Source: KBS-96 sp964247975 (GTDB lineage Bacteria > Acidobacteriota > Terriglobia > Bryobacterales > Bryobacteraceae). Taken from it: a stretch of DNA of 64,000 bases. Below are positions 1 through 8,982 of this stretch, one piece after another. The DNA lies in assembly GCA_964247975.1 (NCBI GenBank), contig CAXTWH010000013.1, positions 43,395 to 107,394 of the forward strand. Reading direction: 5' to 3'. The translations under genes and the position numbers were made by a program. The notes under the pieces were generated by a model that did not search any database, was not told the DNA's origin, and saw only the letters and a list, made by a program, of their open reading frames with translations. The stretch's first letter is position 1. Every line of letters starts with the position of its first letter.

Positions 1-359
1 TCAAACTCGATTTTGCCGAACAAAGCAACCCGCACACCGGGAACCAGCAGATCGACCAAATGGCGGCCATGAAACCAGCGGCCGGTGAGTTGCCCGAATC
101 CATCAGAAAAAACAGCTTCGTATAGACCTAAAGAACCGGAGCGATAACTGGAGAGTTTGCCTTGCTCAACGCGAGCCAGAACGGTTACTTTTTCGCCGGG
201 AACGAGATTGCGGAGGTTTCTGACTTCGCGGCGATCTTCGTAGCGAAACGGGAAATAGTATAGAAGATCGAGCACCGTATCCAACCCACGGTTGCGCAGC
301 AGGTCGGCGCGAACAGGCCCGATTCCCTTAACGAACTGTAATGGCGTGGAGAGATCCAA
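1..359 (-). CDS. recG: ATP-dependent DNA helicase RecG, N-terminal part (cut by window start)
   Basis: Only the first ~119 residues are present; the gene runs off the left edge. Read on the minus strand, the protein opens with LDLSTPLQFVKGIG and continues with YYFPFRYEDRR, then VPGEKVTVLARVEQ and GRWFHGRHLVDLLVPG. This is the RecG helical N-terminus followed by the OB-fold wedge domain, which binds and splits branched DNA; the helicase motors would lie outside the window. An in-frame TAG lies four codons upstream, and the only start before the conserved region is TTG at 359. RecG remodels stalled forks and Holliday junctions in the cytoplasm. The family match is clear; the start is less certain because no strong ribosome binding site is seen. 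Confidence 0.85.
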   Translation of the reverse strand, partial: MDLSTPLQFVKGIGPVRADLLRNRGLDTVLDLLYYFPFRYEDRREVRNLRNLVPGEKVTVLARVEQGKLSSYRSGSLGLYEAVFSDGFGQLTGRWFHGRHLVDLLVPGVRVALFGKIEF

Positions 360-416
360 GTATTCAGGCTACTATTGTTTCGCTTTCATTTTGCCTGAAA
401 CAGGATTTATCAAATG

Positions 417-453
417 AAAAAGAGCTGAAGCAGTTTATGCTCCAGCCCTTTTT
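417..453 (-). terminator. Rho-independent terminator of the sigma factor gene at 471-1022
   Basis: Arms 417-432 and 438-453 pair around a 5-nt loop. In the minus-strand RNA two mismatches of the DNA become G-U wobbles, so all 16 positions pair, and the outer stem ends in a run of U. It lies 18 bp past the sigma factor stop codon. Confidence 0.7.
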
Positions 454-470
454 GCAATTTTGATGAATGA

Positions 471-1022
471 TTAAGCGACTTGTGGTTCTAGGGACGATAC
501 TTCAAAGTTGCTGGTAATGGCCTTGCGCGCTTTGTTGGCCAGCGACTTCAGCTTTACATGGCGAGGTTTGGAGAGTTTCTTTTCCACGCTACGACGCGCC
601 CGAAGCAAGCGAATGCGCACCGCAGTTTCGGTCCAGCCGTGTTGTTCAGCAATTTCCTGCACTTTGTACCCTTCGATGTAGTGGCTATGCAGAACAATGC
701 GGTCATTGGGCTTGCAGCCGTTCAGGATGCGCTTAGCATCGATCGCCGCCACGTTCAAGCGCGGAGGCGCGGCCAGTTCCGGTAGAATCTGCGTTTGCGG
801 TTCGCGGCGCAGATAGGTCCGATGAATGTTTAAGGCAATGCTGTTTGTCCAGGTGAGAACCAGATTAGGATCGCGCAACTGTGCGCGGCGCTCCCAACCC
901 TTGGCCCATGCTGCTTGAGCTGTATCAAGGGCAGCGTCATAAGACAGCCCTCGTGACACAAGAAATCGTACCGTCAAATTGAATCCACGCTGATATGCGT
1001 TTCCGTATTCTTCTGTCGTCAT
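471..1022 (-). CDS. RNA polymerase sigma factor, sigma-70 family, ECF-like
   Basis: 183 residues from ATG at 1022 (a TTG three codons earlier is possible). The first ~75 residues contain the region-2 pattern with LDTAQAAWAKGWERR and NSIALNIHRTYLRR. Residues ~100-150 look like region 4, with a helix-turn-helix around VQEIAEQHGWTETAVRIRLLRARR. ECF sigma factors bind core RNA polymerase and redirect it to stress or envelope promoters. No anti-sigma gene is adjacent: the neighbours are recG downstream on the same strand and the polysaccharide fusion gene upstream. The C-terminal ~35 residues are basic and unusual for the family. The family call is good; the regulon is unknown. Confidence 0.75.
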   Translation of the reverse strand: MTTEEYGNAYQRGFNLTVRFLVSRGLSYDAALDTAQAAWAKGWERRAQLRDPNLVLTWTNSIALNIHRTYLRREPQTQILPELAAPPRLNVAAIDAKRILNGCKPNDRIVLHSHYIEGYKVQEIAEQHGWTETAVRIRLLRARRSVEKKLSKPRHVKLKSLANKARKAITSNFEVSSLEPQVA

Positions 1023-1228
1023 CGCAGTCAACTAGTTGGCAGTTTATGGGCCAATCTACTTATTCCCTATAAGTAATTGATTCCAGGTAGAACTCAGGCT
1101 TATTTCATTCGGCAAAGTTCCAGGCGTACTCTGAATCGCGGCAAAAATACCGAGTGCGAGGGAAAATTTTTCTATCTTGCCGTGAAACCATTTCAGAAGT
1201 TGTCATTGGAACGACAATCTTTTACAGA

Positions 1229-1270
1229 ACAATCTGAGAGATCACTTACCTTAATGATCTCTCAGATTGT
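1229..1270. repeat. Perfect 16-bp inverted repeat overlapping a stop codon
   Basis: Arms 1229-1244 and 1255-1270 are perfect reverse complements with a 10-nt loop. The TGA stop of the polysaccharide fusion gene (1262-1264) lies inside the right arm. No U-run follows on the minus strand, so it is not a classical terminator; it could cap the mRNA 3' end or bind a protein. Confidence 0.7.
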
Positions 1271-4200
1271 AACTTTCACAGTAGCGGTACGCTCCAGTTT
1301 ATTCCAACCGACTAGACGACCTCGCAAAGCATACAGGAATGACTTCACCAGGATATAGTTCATCAGCACTCGGTAAAAAAGTCGCTGGAAAACAAACAAG
1401 CGTAAATCTACCAGCGACTCGCCTTCCAAGCAGTAGGCCAGCACTGCGGTAAGAAGATCGAGCAGAAGAAACGCAGAGTAGTAGGACAAAACTACCGGCC
1501 AGTTGCCGGACAAGCAGGCCACCAGCATGGCCACTTCGGCCAAAGGTGAAAGAACAGCCAACAGCACTTGGAAAATCCAGATGCTCGGCAGAGCGATAAA
1601 GGCCAAGGCGCCGTAACGAGGTTGAAATAATGCATCGCGATGCTTCCAGGCGGCTTGCAAAGTACCAAACGCCCAACGGAACCGCTGTTTGGCTAAAGCG
1701 GTTACGGTTTCCGGCGCTTCGGTGTAAGCGATTGCGCCTTCTTCGTACCGAATTTCGAAACCTAAACGGCGAATGGCTAGAGTGACATCGGTGTCTTCCG
1801 CCAGCGTGTCGTGGCCGAACCCGCCCACCTGCAGAATTAATTCCCTGCGCCAAGCCCCGACCGCGCCGGGAACTACCGTAATGGCGTTCAGGAGGTCGAG
1901 AGCGCGGCGGTCCAGATTGAAGCCGCAGACGTATTCAATGGCTTGAAAGCGGGTGAGCCATTTTTGTTTGTTGCCGACTTTAGCGTTGCCGGAAACAGCG
2001 CCGACCTGCGGGTTGGCAAAATGGCGAACTAACTTGGCGATAGCATGACGATCAAAAATAGTATCGGCATCAAGCGCGATTAGCAGATTGTGACGTGCTT
2101 CCGCAATGGCGCGATTTAAAGCAGACGATTTTCCGCCGTTAACCTGTTTGAAAATTCGAACGCGCGGTTCACCGACATAGCGGGATTGCAGCACGGAAAA
2201 AGTGGCGTCGGTTGAGCCGTCATCAACAATCACGATTTCCAGCTCCGGGTAGTCAGAATTGAGCAGAGAATCAACAGTGTTAGCTACCACTTTTTCTTCG
2301 TTATAAGCAGCGATGATGACGGAAACAGGAGGCGCGAAACCGTGCTTGAACTGCCGTAAACGCAGTTGCAGTTTTTGTTGCACGGCCATTGCTCCGAAGA
2401 TAAAGGAACGCGCGATGGTGAGGAAGATAGCCGCCATGAAAAACCAGCCCAAGGTTTTAACCAAGGTTCCCTTGGTGGTAAGAGCTTGGCCTTCCAGACC
2501 GGCCAGCCTTGCTTCTTCCAGGCTCGGCAAGGGCATGAGTTGCGCGCGTGTTTGGTTCATCAGAGCGTCCAAATTAACAAATTGGTAGCCTTGCGACCGC
2601 AAGCGGCTAATTAAGATGGGCAACGCGGCCAGAGTGGCGGAACGATCACCGCCGCCGTCGTGCAGCAGCAGAATATGGCCGTTATTCTTTTCAGCCATGA
2701 CTTCGTCTATGATTTCCTCAGCGGTGACGCCAGGACGCCAATCCTGCGGGTCAATGCGCTCACCTACCATCGTGTAATGAAAGTTGTTTTCGGCTTGCCA
2801 GATGGGAGCTACTTCTTCGGCAGTGGTCGGCTCACTATCGGCGTTGTAAGGCGGGCGAAACAGCGCGGTGGCGTGGCCGGTGTTGTGTTCAATTAGCCGC
2901 TGAGTGAAGTTCAGTTCAACGCGCAAACGCTCCTGTGACACAGTGGCAATGTTCGGGTGAGAATAAGTGTGGTTTCCGAGGAGATGGCCTTCATTGTAGG
3001 CGCGCTTGATGAGATCGGGAAAGCTTTCGGCATTCAGTCCGATCACAAAAAACGTGGCCGGAACATTCTGTTTTTTCAGCACATCGAGAATTTTCGGCGT
3101 CCAGTCAGGGTCAGGGCCATCGTCGAACGTGACCACAATCTGCTTGCCTTCACCGGAAGCAGGGCCGCTTGCTTCTACAGAATAGTAGGAAGGGAACTGC
3201 TGATAGGATTCGGCATATTCCTCATCCTGGTTCTGCCACACTTTGCGAGTGCCGTCATGCGGCGTATCGACTACCCGCAGGATGTCGCCTTCGCCGTAGC
3301 GATCAACAATTTTCAAGGAACTCAGTCTTTGCAGAGCGGCAGTGTCGAAGTGTTCGCCAGGCCAGTGACGCGCGGGCAAGGCATTCCACATATCAGCGTC
3401 TTCCGCGCCCAATCGCCAAACGCCGACGCCGCGAAAATCTTCGCGGTTGATGGCGCCGATCTGGTTCAAAGCCGTAACAGCATCAAGGAACCAGATTTCA
3501 TGCTGTTTGCCGCTTTCCCTGGAGGTATAGCGAAGCACCGGATTTTCGGTATCGTCGTTCCAAGCCACGGCAGCGTGGTTACTCTGGGCGGCGGAAACAA
3601 TCTGCTGGAAAGAAACTTCCGTGCCGGATGTGCCGCCGATCACCCAGTCATAACCGTAATTTCCTAAGCTGATTACCGTTTTTTCGGGCGGCACTTGTTG
3701 GGCGATGCGGTCCAGTTGAGCGTCGAACCAGGATTGAGAAGCAATCGGGCCAGGCTCGCCGGATTGGTAATGTTCGTCGTACACCATCGGCACGATGTAA
3801 TCGACGGTTTGGCTTAACTGCTTCAGGTCGTAAGCATCGTCCTGGGCGGGAACGGCTTCGGCTAATAAGAGATTGTTTTCCGCAAAACGCTGTTGCGTTT
3901 CCTTCATGAAAGAGATCAGATTCCGGCGGTCCGCTGTTTCGGCTTGTTCAAAGTCGATTGTCATGCCGGCGAAATGGTGTTCTTTGGCGTTGCTGATCAG
4001 GTTGTCAATCAGGTTCTGACGGGATTTTTCGGAAGCCAGAAGCCGGTGCAGGTTATCCGATTGCCAGCCATTGCGGAAGTTCGTCACCATTGCCAGGACA
4101 GGCAGGTGAGCATCTTCGCAGATACGGATCACTTCCGGGTCAGACTCGTCGCTGATGTTTCCATCGCCATCGAGCAGAGTGAACCATTCCGGGAGCAGAT

Positions 4201-4600
4201 GGGTGAGGTGCTGAATGTTAGCGCGGAGGGAGGTTTTGCTGGCCGGGTCCCAATTGACGTAGAAGCCGAACACAACCGGCTGCTCGGGAACAACGCTCGC
4301 CGCGCTGCGGGGGTGAATCACGGGGTTCGCGGAGCGCACGTACTTGATGTTTTTGCGATTCAATTTGAAGGGAACGTTCACGGCGCCGCGCACGCCGCCC
4401 AAGATGCTCGGCACTTCTTTGAAGTTGGCGAGATGTTCCACCGCAGGCAGACCAAGAAGGGGCAGTTGCGGACTAATGAGAACGGTCGCGACCACCGCGA
4501 TTACCAGAGCCGCCAGGCTGACTGCCGAAATTTGAAATACTCGACGCAGCTTACGCCAGCGCCGCCCGCTTGGATCGTGAAATACGAATTTGGGTTCCAT
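1262..4600 (-). CDS. Trifunctional envelope polysaccharide enzyme: GH18-like, NodB deacetylase, GT2 synthase
   Basis: 1112 residues. A basic N-terminus and membrane segment (~21-43) is followed by a GH18-like TIM barrel (~105-425) with GMTIDFEQ at 212-219 as the chitinase-type acidic motif. A NodB polysaccharide deacetylase domain (~485-690) carries TFDDGPDPDW (D493/D494) and the metal histidines in HTYSHP (544-549). After a membrane segment (~713-735) comes a processive GT2 synthase with VDDGSTDAT (792-800), DAD (844-846), EDTD (935-938) and QRFRW (972-976), then membrane helices to the C-terminus. GT2 enzymes with QxxRW extend beta-linked polymers such as hyaluronan, cellulose or poly-GlcNAc. 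The layout suggests synthesis of an amino-sugar polymer with deacetylation and trimming on the outer face of the inner membrane. The substrate is inferred. Confidence 0.85.
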   Translation of the reverse strand: MEPKFVFHDPSGRRWRKLRRVFQISAVSLAALVIAVVATVLISPQLPLLGLPAVEHLANFKEVPSILGGVRGAVNVPFKLNRKNIKYVRSANPVIHPRSAASVVPEQPVVFGFYVNWDPASKTSLRANIQHLTHLLPEWFTLLDGDGNISDESDPEVIRICEDAHLPVLAMVTNFRNGWQSDNLHRLLASEKSRQNLIDNLISNAKEHHFAGMTIDFEQAETADRRNLISFMKETQQRFAENNLLLAEAVPAQDDAYDLKQLSQTVDYIVPMVYDEHYQSGEPGPIASQSWFDAQLDRIAQQVPPEKTVISLGNYGYDWVIGGTSGTEVSFQQIVSAAQSNHAAVAWNDDTENPVLRYTSRESGKQHEIWFLDAVTALNQIGAINREDFRGVGVWRLGAEDADMWNALPARHWPGEHFDTAALQRLSSLKIVDRYGEGDILRVVDTPHDGTRKVWQNQDEEYAESYQQFPSYYSVEASGPASGEGKQIVVTFDDGPDPDWTPKILDVLKKQNVPATFFVIGLNAESFPDLIKRAYNEGHLLGNHTYSHPNIATVSQERLRVELNFTQRLIEHNTGHATALFRPPYNADSEPTTAEEVAPIWQAENNFHYTMVGERIDPQDWRPGVTAEEIIDEVMAEKNNGHILLLHDGGGDRSATLAALPILISRLRSQGYQFVNLDALMNQTRAQLMPLPSLEEARLAGLEGQALTTKGTLVKTLGWFFMAAIFLTIARSFIFGAMAVQQKLQLRLRQFKHGFAPPVSVIIAAYNEEKVVANTVDSLLNSDYPELEIVIVDDGSTDATFSVLQSRYVGEPRVRIFKQVNGGKSSALNRAIAEARHNLLIALDADTIFDRHAIAKLVRHFANPQVGAVSGNAKVGNKQKWLTRFQAIEYVCGFNLDRRALDLLNAITVVPGAVGAWRRELILQVGGFGHDTLAEDTDVTLAIRRLGFEIRYEEGAIAYTEAPETVTALAKQRFRWAFGTLQAAWKHRDALFQPRYGALAFIALPSIWIFQVLLAVLSPLAEVAMLVACLSGNWPVVLSYYSAFLLLDLLTAVLAYCLEGESLVDLRLFVFQRLFYRVLMNYILVKSFLYALRGRLVGWNKLERTATVKVTI

Positions 4601-4685
4601 TCGGTTGAAACCTCCCCCAGTTAGTTAGAGGCGCGAGGGATGTAGGAGGCTCCAGCGGGGACGGTTCTGAAGCAATTAAATCTCG

Positions 4686-4715
4686 TTAAGATTGCGATTC
4701 TGAAGGATTTATAAT
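4686..4715 (+). promoter_or_regulatory. Possible sigma-70 promoter for the zeta-like locus
   Basis: A perfect -10 TATAAT at 4710-4715 lies 18 bp after TTAAGA (4686-4691), a weak -35. If used, transcription would start near 4722, so the first translated ATG would be at 4742 or 4760 rather than 4718. Confidence 0.4.
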
Positions 4716-4717
4716 GA

Positions 4718-4999
4718 ATGGCGAGGCTTGAACAGTTCCAAATGGACCATCTCACAGTTATGCAGAAACCAGAAATTCTCGGTCCTGAGTTTGAGAAACT
4801 GGCTGCCGAAGCTGGCGACCAGGCGCGGCGGACAGCTTTAGAACATGGAGTTTCCGTTTTTTACCTGGACGATTCCGGAATAGAAACGATGGAATGCCCG
4901 GACGGACGGAAATTTGAGATCCGTTATATTCCAGGCATGCCGAGAGATCGTAATTACGAGATTGTCCGGGAATTGGCTGCTTCACCTGAAGTCGGATAG
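4718..4999 (+). CDS. Small unknown protein, probable partner of the broken zeta-like gene
   Basis: 93 residues from ATG 4718; starts at 4742 or 4760 fit the nearby TATAAT better. The sequence has a helical stretch (FEKLAAEAGDQARRTALEHG) followed by a short beta-rich part (VSVFYLDDSGIETMECPDG, FEIRYIPG). The stop codon abuts the ATG at 5000 with no gap, a spacing typical of antitoxin-toxin or coupled pairs. The downstream gene is a zeta-toxin-like ATPase in ruins, so this would be the surviving antitoxin-like member. I do not recognise a named family; the assignment rests on position and size. Confidence 0.55.
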   Translation: MARLEQFQMDHLTVMQKPEILGPEFEKLAAEAGDQARRTALEHGVSVFYLDDSGIETMECPDGRKFEIRYIPGMPRDRNYEIVRELAASPEVG

Positions 5000-5577
5000 A
5001 TGCCTGTTCTCACGGCGATTGCTGGTCCGAATGGTTTGGGGAAAAGTACTTATGACTCAGTCACTTTAATTTGAGGGACACGAGCATCTTTTAAATCCTG
5101 ATGATATTGCAGTGCGATTGCGACCCGATGATCCACAAGCAGCGGCGTTTGCGGCGGGGCGGCAGGTACTAACACAAACACAATCTTACTTGCAGCAACG
5201 TTTAAGCTTTGCAGTTGAGACTACATTAGCAAGCAGGAAAATCTTAGATACGGTTCGGCAAGTTAACAGAGTGGTTTCGAGTTTCATTTAGTTTATGTTG
5301 GACCAACGATCCAGAGCGTAATATCCATCGAGTTTAGGCACGTGTTTCATTGGGAGGACACGATGTTCCGGATGAGGATGTGCGTCGCCGTTATCACCGC
5401 AGTCTGGCAAATGCCGTAGAAGCGCTTTGCCTGGCGAACTACGTAATTGTGTTTGACAATTCGGGAAGGCACCATAAGAAAATACTGGAAGCGCACGATG
5501 GCCTCGTTACATGGCGGGAATCAAACATGCCTGATTGGGTTGCCCAATTAGAGCAGAAACTAAGCGCAGCAAATTAG
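5000..5577 (+). pseudogene. Zeta-toxin-like P-loop kinase, inactivated by frameshifts
   Basis: The reading starts well with MPVLTAIAGPNGLGKST, a Walker A loop as in zeta-toxin/AAA family proteins, then hits a stop at about residue 25. Picking up other frames restores family-like sequence: EHLLNPDDIAVRLRPDDP, then QQRLSFAVETTLAS, then YVGTNDPERNIHRV, and finally GGHDVPDEDVRRRYHRSLAN to the end at 5577. At least three frame changes or stops are needed, so this is a decayed gene. Intact zeta-type toxins phosphorylate UDP-N-acetylglucosamine or act on similar targets. Sequencing error is unlikely to explain that many lesions. The partner-like gene just upstream is intact. Confidence 0.75.
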
Positions 5578-5619
5578 CTGTTTGTTTTCATATTGGCGCT
5601 GCCAGCGATAATCAGGAAG

Positions 5620-6393
5620 ATGAGCTACGAACGGGAACTGGCGGCGGCCAGGGAGATTGCGGAAGAAGCGGGCCGGGTGGCGCTCGACTACCAGCGGAAA
5701 GGCATTACCGCGGAAGAAAAGCCGGATGAATCGCCGGTGACGGCAGCCGATAAAGCCTGCGAAAAACTGATTGTGGAAGGCTTGGGCCGCGCGTTTCCCG
5801 AAGATGGATTTCTGGGCGAGGAAGGCGCGAACCGTGAAGGCACGAGCGGCCGCAAATGGATCATCGACCCGATTGACGGCACACGCGATTTTGTGCGCGG
5901 CATTCCATTATGGGCGGTACTGATTGGGCTAGAAGACAAGGGCGAAGTGATGGTAGGCGTGGCTTACTGCCCGGGACAGAATACGTTGGCTTACGCTTCC
6001 CAAGGCGGGGGAACCTGGGTGAATGGAGCGCAAGTTAAAGTTTCCGAGGTAGTGAGCGTTTCCCAAGCGGTATTGTCTTTCAATGGCTTCAACAAGGACG
6101 GAGTTTCCAAGTTTTCGACCGATCTGCTGCCGTGGGTAAAGCCGTTCTGGGCGGTGCGCGGTTTGGGCGGCTCAGTAGATGCGGTGCTGGTAGCTACGGG
6201 CCGGGCTGATGTTTGGATTGAACCCACAGCGCAGCCGTGGGACTTAGCCGCGCTGAAGATTTTAATAGAAGAAGCGGGCGGAAACTTTGGCGCGTTTGAC
6301 GGCACAAACACCATTTATGGGGGCAATGCGTGGGCCTGCACGCCTGGTTTAAGACCGTATGTAGGACAGTTGTTGGGTAAAGAATTGAAGTAA
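5620..6393 (+). CDS. hisN: Inositol-monophosphatase-family phosphatase, probably histidinol-phosphatase
   Basis: 257 residues from ATG 5620; a TTG nine codons earlier (5593) is open but less likely. The Mg-dependent phosphatase motifs are present: GEEG near residue 70, DPIDGTRDFVRGIPLW near residue 83, and QPWDLAALKILIEEAGG near residue 210. Family members hydrolyse inositol-1-phosphate, histidinol-phosphate or 3'-phosphoadenosine 5'-phosphate. The RDFVRGIPLWAVLI stretch resembles HisN-type proteins more than CysQ. No other his genes are nearby, so substrate is by similarity only. The gene ends 3 bp before the convergent permease gene. Confidence 0.8.
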   Translation: MSYERELAAAREIAEEAGRVALDYQRKGITAEEKPDESPVTAADKACEKLIVEGLGRAFPEDGFLGEEGANREGTSGRKWIIDPIDGTRDFVRGIPLWAVLIGLEDKGEVMVGVAYCPGQNTLAYASQGGGTWVNGAQVKVSEVVSVSQAVLSFNGFNKDGVSKFSTDLLPWVKPFWAVRGLGGSVDAVLVATGRADVWIEPTAQPWDLAALKILIEEAGGNFGAFDGTNTIYGGNAWACTPGLRPYVGQLLGKELK

Positions 6394-6396
6394 ATT

Positions 6397-8844
6397 TCAA
6401 TCGTTGCGCAAAGCTTCAATGGGGTTTAATCGCGCGGCGCGTTGGGCAGGCAGCCAACAGGCTAACGCAGCGACCAGTAAAAGCGTCACAGCGGTGCTGG
6501 CGTAAGTCAGCGGGTCCAACACGTTGACGTTAAACAGCAGGTTTTTGAGAGAAGTCCCGACCAGCACCGATAAGCAAAAGCCAACGGCCAAGCCAATGAA
6601 TACCGGCGTTAAACCTTGTTGCAGAATGGTTTGCCGGACTTGGGCCGGACGCGCGCCTAGGGCCATGCGGATTCCGATTTCACTGCGGCGGCGGCTGACA
6701 CTGAAAGCCAGTACGCCGTAGATGCCGAGGCAGGCCAGCACCAGAGCGGACACGGCAAAGGCGATCAGCAAGGAAAGCTGAAAGCGGCGTTGGGCTACGG
6801 AATCAGAAATCACTTCTTCCATTAAGCGAACGTGGGAAACGGAAACCTGCGGATCAAGACCAGCCACCAATTTGCGAATTGTAGCGGCTGTGTTCCGGGG
6901 GTTGCCGGTGGTGCGTAGAACGAGATTCATACCAGCGTTATCAGGGTTCTGCCAAAATGGGAAGTACACCATGTTTTCCGGTTGTTTTGTGAGTGAAGCT
7001 GCATGAACCGTGCCAACGACTCCGATTACCCGCCAGGGTTTGAGTTTCCCGTCCATTTGATATTCCTGGATAGTGTGACCCAATGCATTTTCTCCAGGCC
7101 AAAGGCGGACAGCCAGATTTTCACTAATCACAGCCACGCGCTGTTCACCATCTTTGTCCTCGAAGATTCGGCCAGCTTTTAGGGGGATACCAGCAGTTTG
7201 AAAATATTGGCTGCTGACCCAATTCTGATCGGTCATGGGCCATTGCGTGACCGGCGGCACTGGACGGTCCGCAGCGGTCATTGGATTATTGTTATTTGCC
7301 GCTGTTAACGGTATTTGCGTGGTGATTCCGCTCATCACTATGCCCGGAGCGGATTGCGTTTTTTCCAACAAACGCCGGAAGAATGGAACTTCTGTTTTCG
7401 CATTTTGATATTTTTCAGGCGGAAGCTGAATAAAAGCAGAAACCAACTGCTGTGCTTGCACGCCGGAAGGTACGTTCAACACTTGAAAGAAACTGCGGAG
7501 AAGCAAACCTGCGCTGAGAGTTAATACAACCGTAAGGGCTACCTCAGCAACTACAAGCACATTTCCTGCTTTTAAACCCTTACGGTTTTCGGTGGAGGAC
7601 CGGCTGGAAGATTGCAGAGCTTCCTGGGGATCGGTGCGGGATGATTTCCAGGCGGGCAGAATGCCGAACAGAAGGGCGCTACCGGCGGCAATCAAAAACG
7701 TGAAGAACAGCGCAGCAGGATCGAATTGAAGTTCTTCGATGCGCGGCAGATCAAAGGGAGCTTTCGCCCGCACCAAAGCTAAAAACCAAACCGCTACCAA
7801 AATGCCGAGCGCGCCGCCAATGGAAGAAAGCAGAAAACTTTCGCTTAATGCTTCCTGCATCAACTGACGAAACGATCCGCCGACCGCCAGCCGAATAGCC
7901 CACTCACGACGGCGATTGGCGGCACGAACCAGCATGAGGTTCATCAGGTTAATACAGACGATAAGCAGCACCAGGCAGACTGCGCCGAGCAGCGCCCATA
8001 ATGGATTGCGCACACCACCCGCTAAGGAAGCCTGCAAGGGTTCGATCAGCGGATGCATTTCGATTTCCTCCGATACTTGGGCAAGTACGTTTTTCTCAAA
8101 TGAATCCAGCTCGGAATAAGTTTGCGCCACAGACGCTCCGAGCTTCAGGCGCGCCACTCCGAGATAGTTCATGTTGCTGGCAGCATCAGCCAAGTCGTAT
8201 TTACTGAATACCAGTGGAATCCAGTATTGGGTTTGCTCCGGCAAAGGCTCAATTTCAGCCAACTGACGCCCGCGAGGAGATGGGAACTGCGGCGCGGTGA
8301 CGCCGATCACCTGAAAGGACTGCCCGTTGAGCGAAATCTTACGACCTAAAATGTGAGGGTCTGCCCCAAACCGGCTGCGCCATAATTCATCGCTGAGGAT
8401 CACTACTTTACTGTTTGCTTCAATTGCTTCCTGGGGCAGGAAGCCACGCCCCAGACGCGGCTGCAATCCAAGCAGATTAAAGAAATTCGGCGTGACCCGA
8501 ACGCCCTCCACGGTGAGCGAGCCGTCATTGCCGGAAAGCAAAGCGCTATGCGGACCGATCAAAGCAACGTCCTGCAAAGTGCGGCTGTGGTGTTTCCAAA
8601 ACTGATAATGACTTGCATTCACCGGAACCTTCGCCGCTATGTGAGCAAACGCGGGAATGTGTAGCATCACCGAAACCAGCCGGTCCGGTTCCCGGTAGGC
8701 AAGCGGTTTAAACAGGATGGTACGTGTGATCGTGAACATGGCCGTGGTCGCGCCGATTCCTAAGGCGAGAATCAGAATCGCCATCACGGTAAAGCTGGGA
8801 GTGCGCCGCAGATTGCGGATGGTGAGTTTCAGGGTGGTGAGCAT
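6397..8844 (-). CDS. ADOP/MacB-type ABC transporter permease (FtsX domains)
   Basis: 815 residues. The N-terminus LKLTIRNLRRTPSFTVMAI with a first membrane helix (~18-40) is typical of Acidobacterial duplicated orphan permeases. It has a MacB periplasmic core (~50-240), FtsX helices (~285-400) with RREWAIRLAVGGS, a second periplasmic core (~445-665), and a final FtsX block with RRSEIGIRMALGARPAQVR. The duplicated half-transporter architecture means one chain may form the whole permease. No ATPase gene is adjacent, as usual for this family. Substrates are unknown; MacB relatives export peptides, macrolides or lipoproteins by mechanotransmission. The start ATG at 8844 fits the family N-terminus. 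Confidence 0.9.
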   Translation of the reverse strand: MLTTLKLTIRNLRRTPSFTVMAILILALGIGATTAMFTITRTILFKPLAYREPDRLVSVMLHIPAFAHIAAKVPVNASHYQFWKHHSRTLQDVALIGPHSALLSGNDGSLTVEGVRVTPNFFNLLGLQPRLGRGFLPQEAIEANSKVVILSDELWRSRFGADPHILGRKISLNGQSFQVIGVTAPQFPSPRGRQLAEIEPLPEQTQYWIPLVFSKYDLADAASNMNYLGVARLKLGASVAQTYSELDSFEKNVLAQVSEEIEMHPLIEPLQASLAGGVRNPLWALLGAVCLVLLIVCINLMNLMLVRAANRRREWAIRLAVGGSFRQLMQEALSESFLLSSIGGALGILVAVWFLALVRAKAPFDLPRIEELQFDPAALFFTFLIAAGSALLFGILPAWKSSRTDPQEALQSSSRSSTENRKGLKAGNVLVVAEVALTVVLTLSAGLLLRSFFQVLNVPSGVQAQQLVSAFIQLPPEKYQNAKTEVPFFRRLLEKTQSAPGIVMSGITTQIPLTAANNNNPMTAADRPVPPVTQWPMTDQNWVSSQYFQTAGIPLKAGRIFEDKDGEQRVAVISENLAVRLWPGENALGHTIQEYQMDGKLKPWRVIGVVGTVHAASLTKQPENMVYFPFWQNPDNAGMNLVLRTTGNPRNTAATIRKLVAGLDPQVSVSHVRLMEEVISDSVAQRRFQLSLLIAFAVSALVLACLGIYGVLAFSVSRRRSEIGIRMALGARPAQVRQTILQQGLTPVFIGLAVGFCLSVLVGTSLKNLLFNVNVLDPLTYASTAVTLLLVAALACWLPAQRAARLNPIEALRND

Positions 8845-8982
8845 CGGTAGATGCTATTGCAAGGGAATGGCCGTTACTGCCTTTTCAAATAGTGAGCAGT
8901 ATCAAAAACTTAGCAGCATTTGTCAAATGAATCCAGCGAACAAGTGACCGAATATGGGACAGCACTGCTTTGAAATGAACAC

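Noticed and set aside
3893..4624. 243-codon open frame on the plus strand
   Set aside because: It lies fully opposite the GH18/NodB/GT2 gene, has no recognisable domain and starts with TTG; an antisense shadow.
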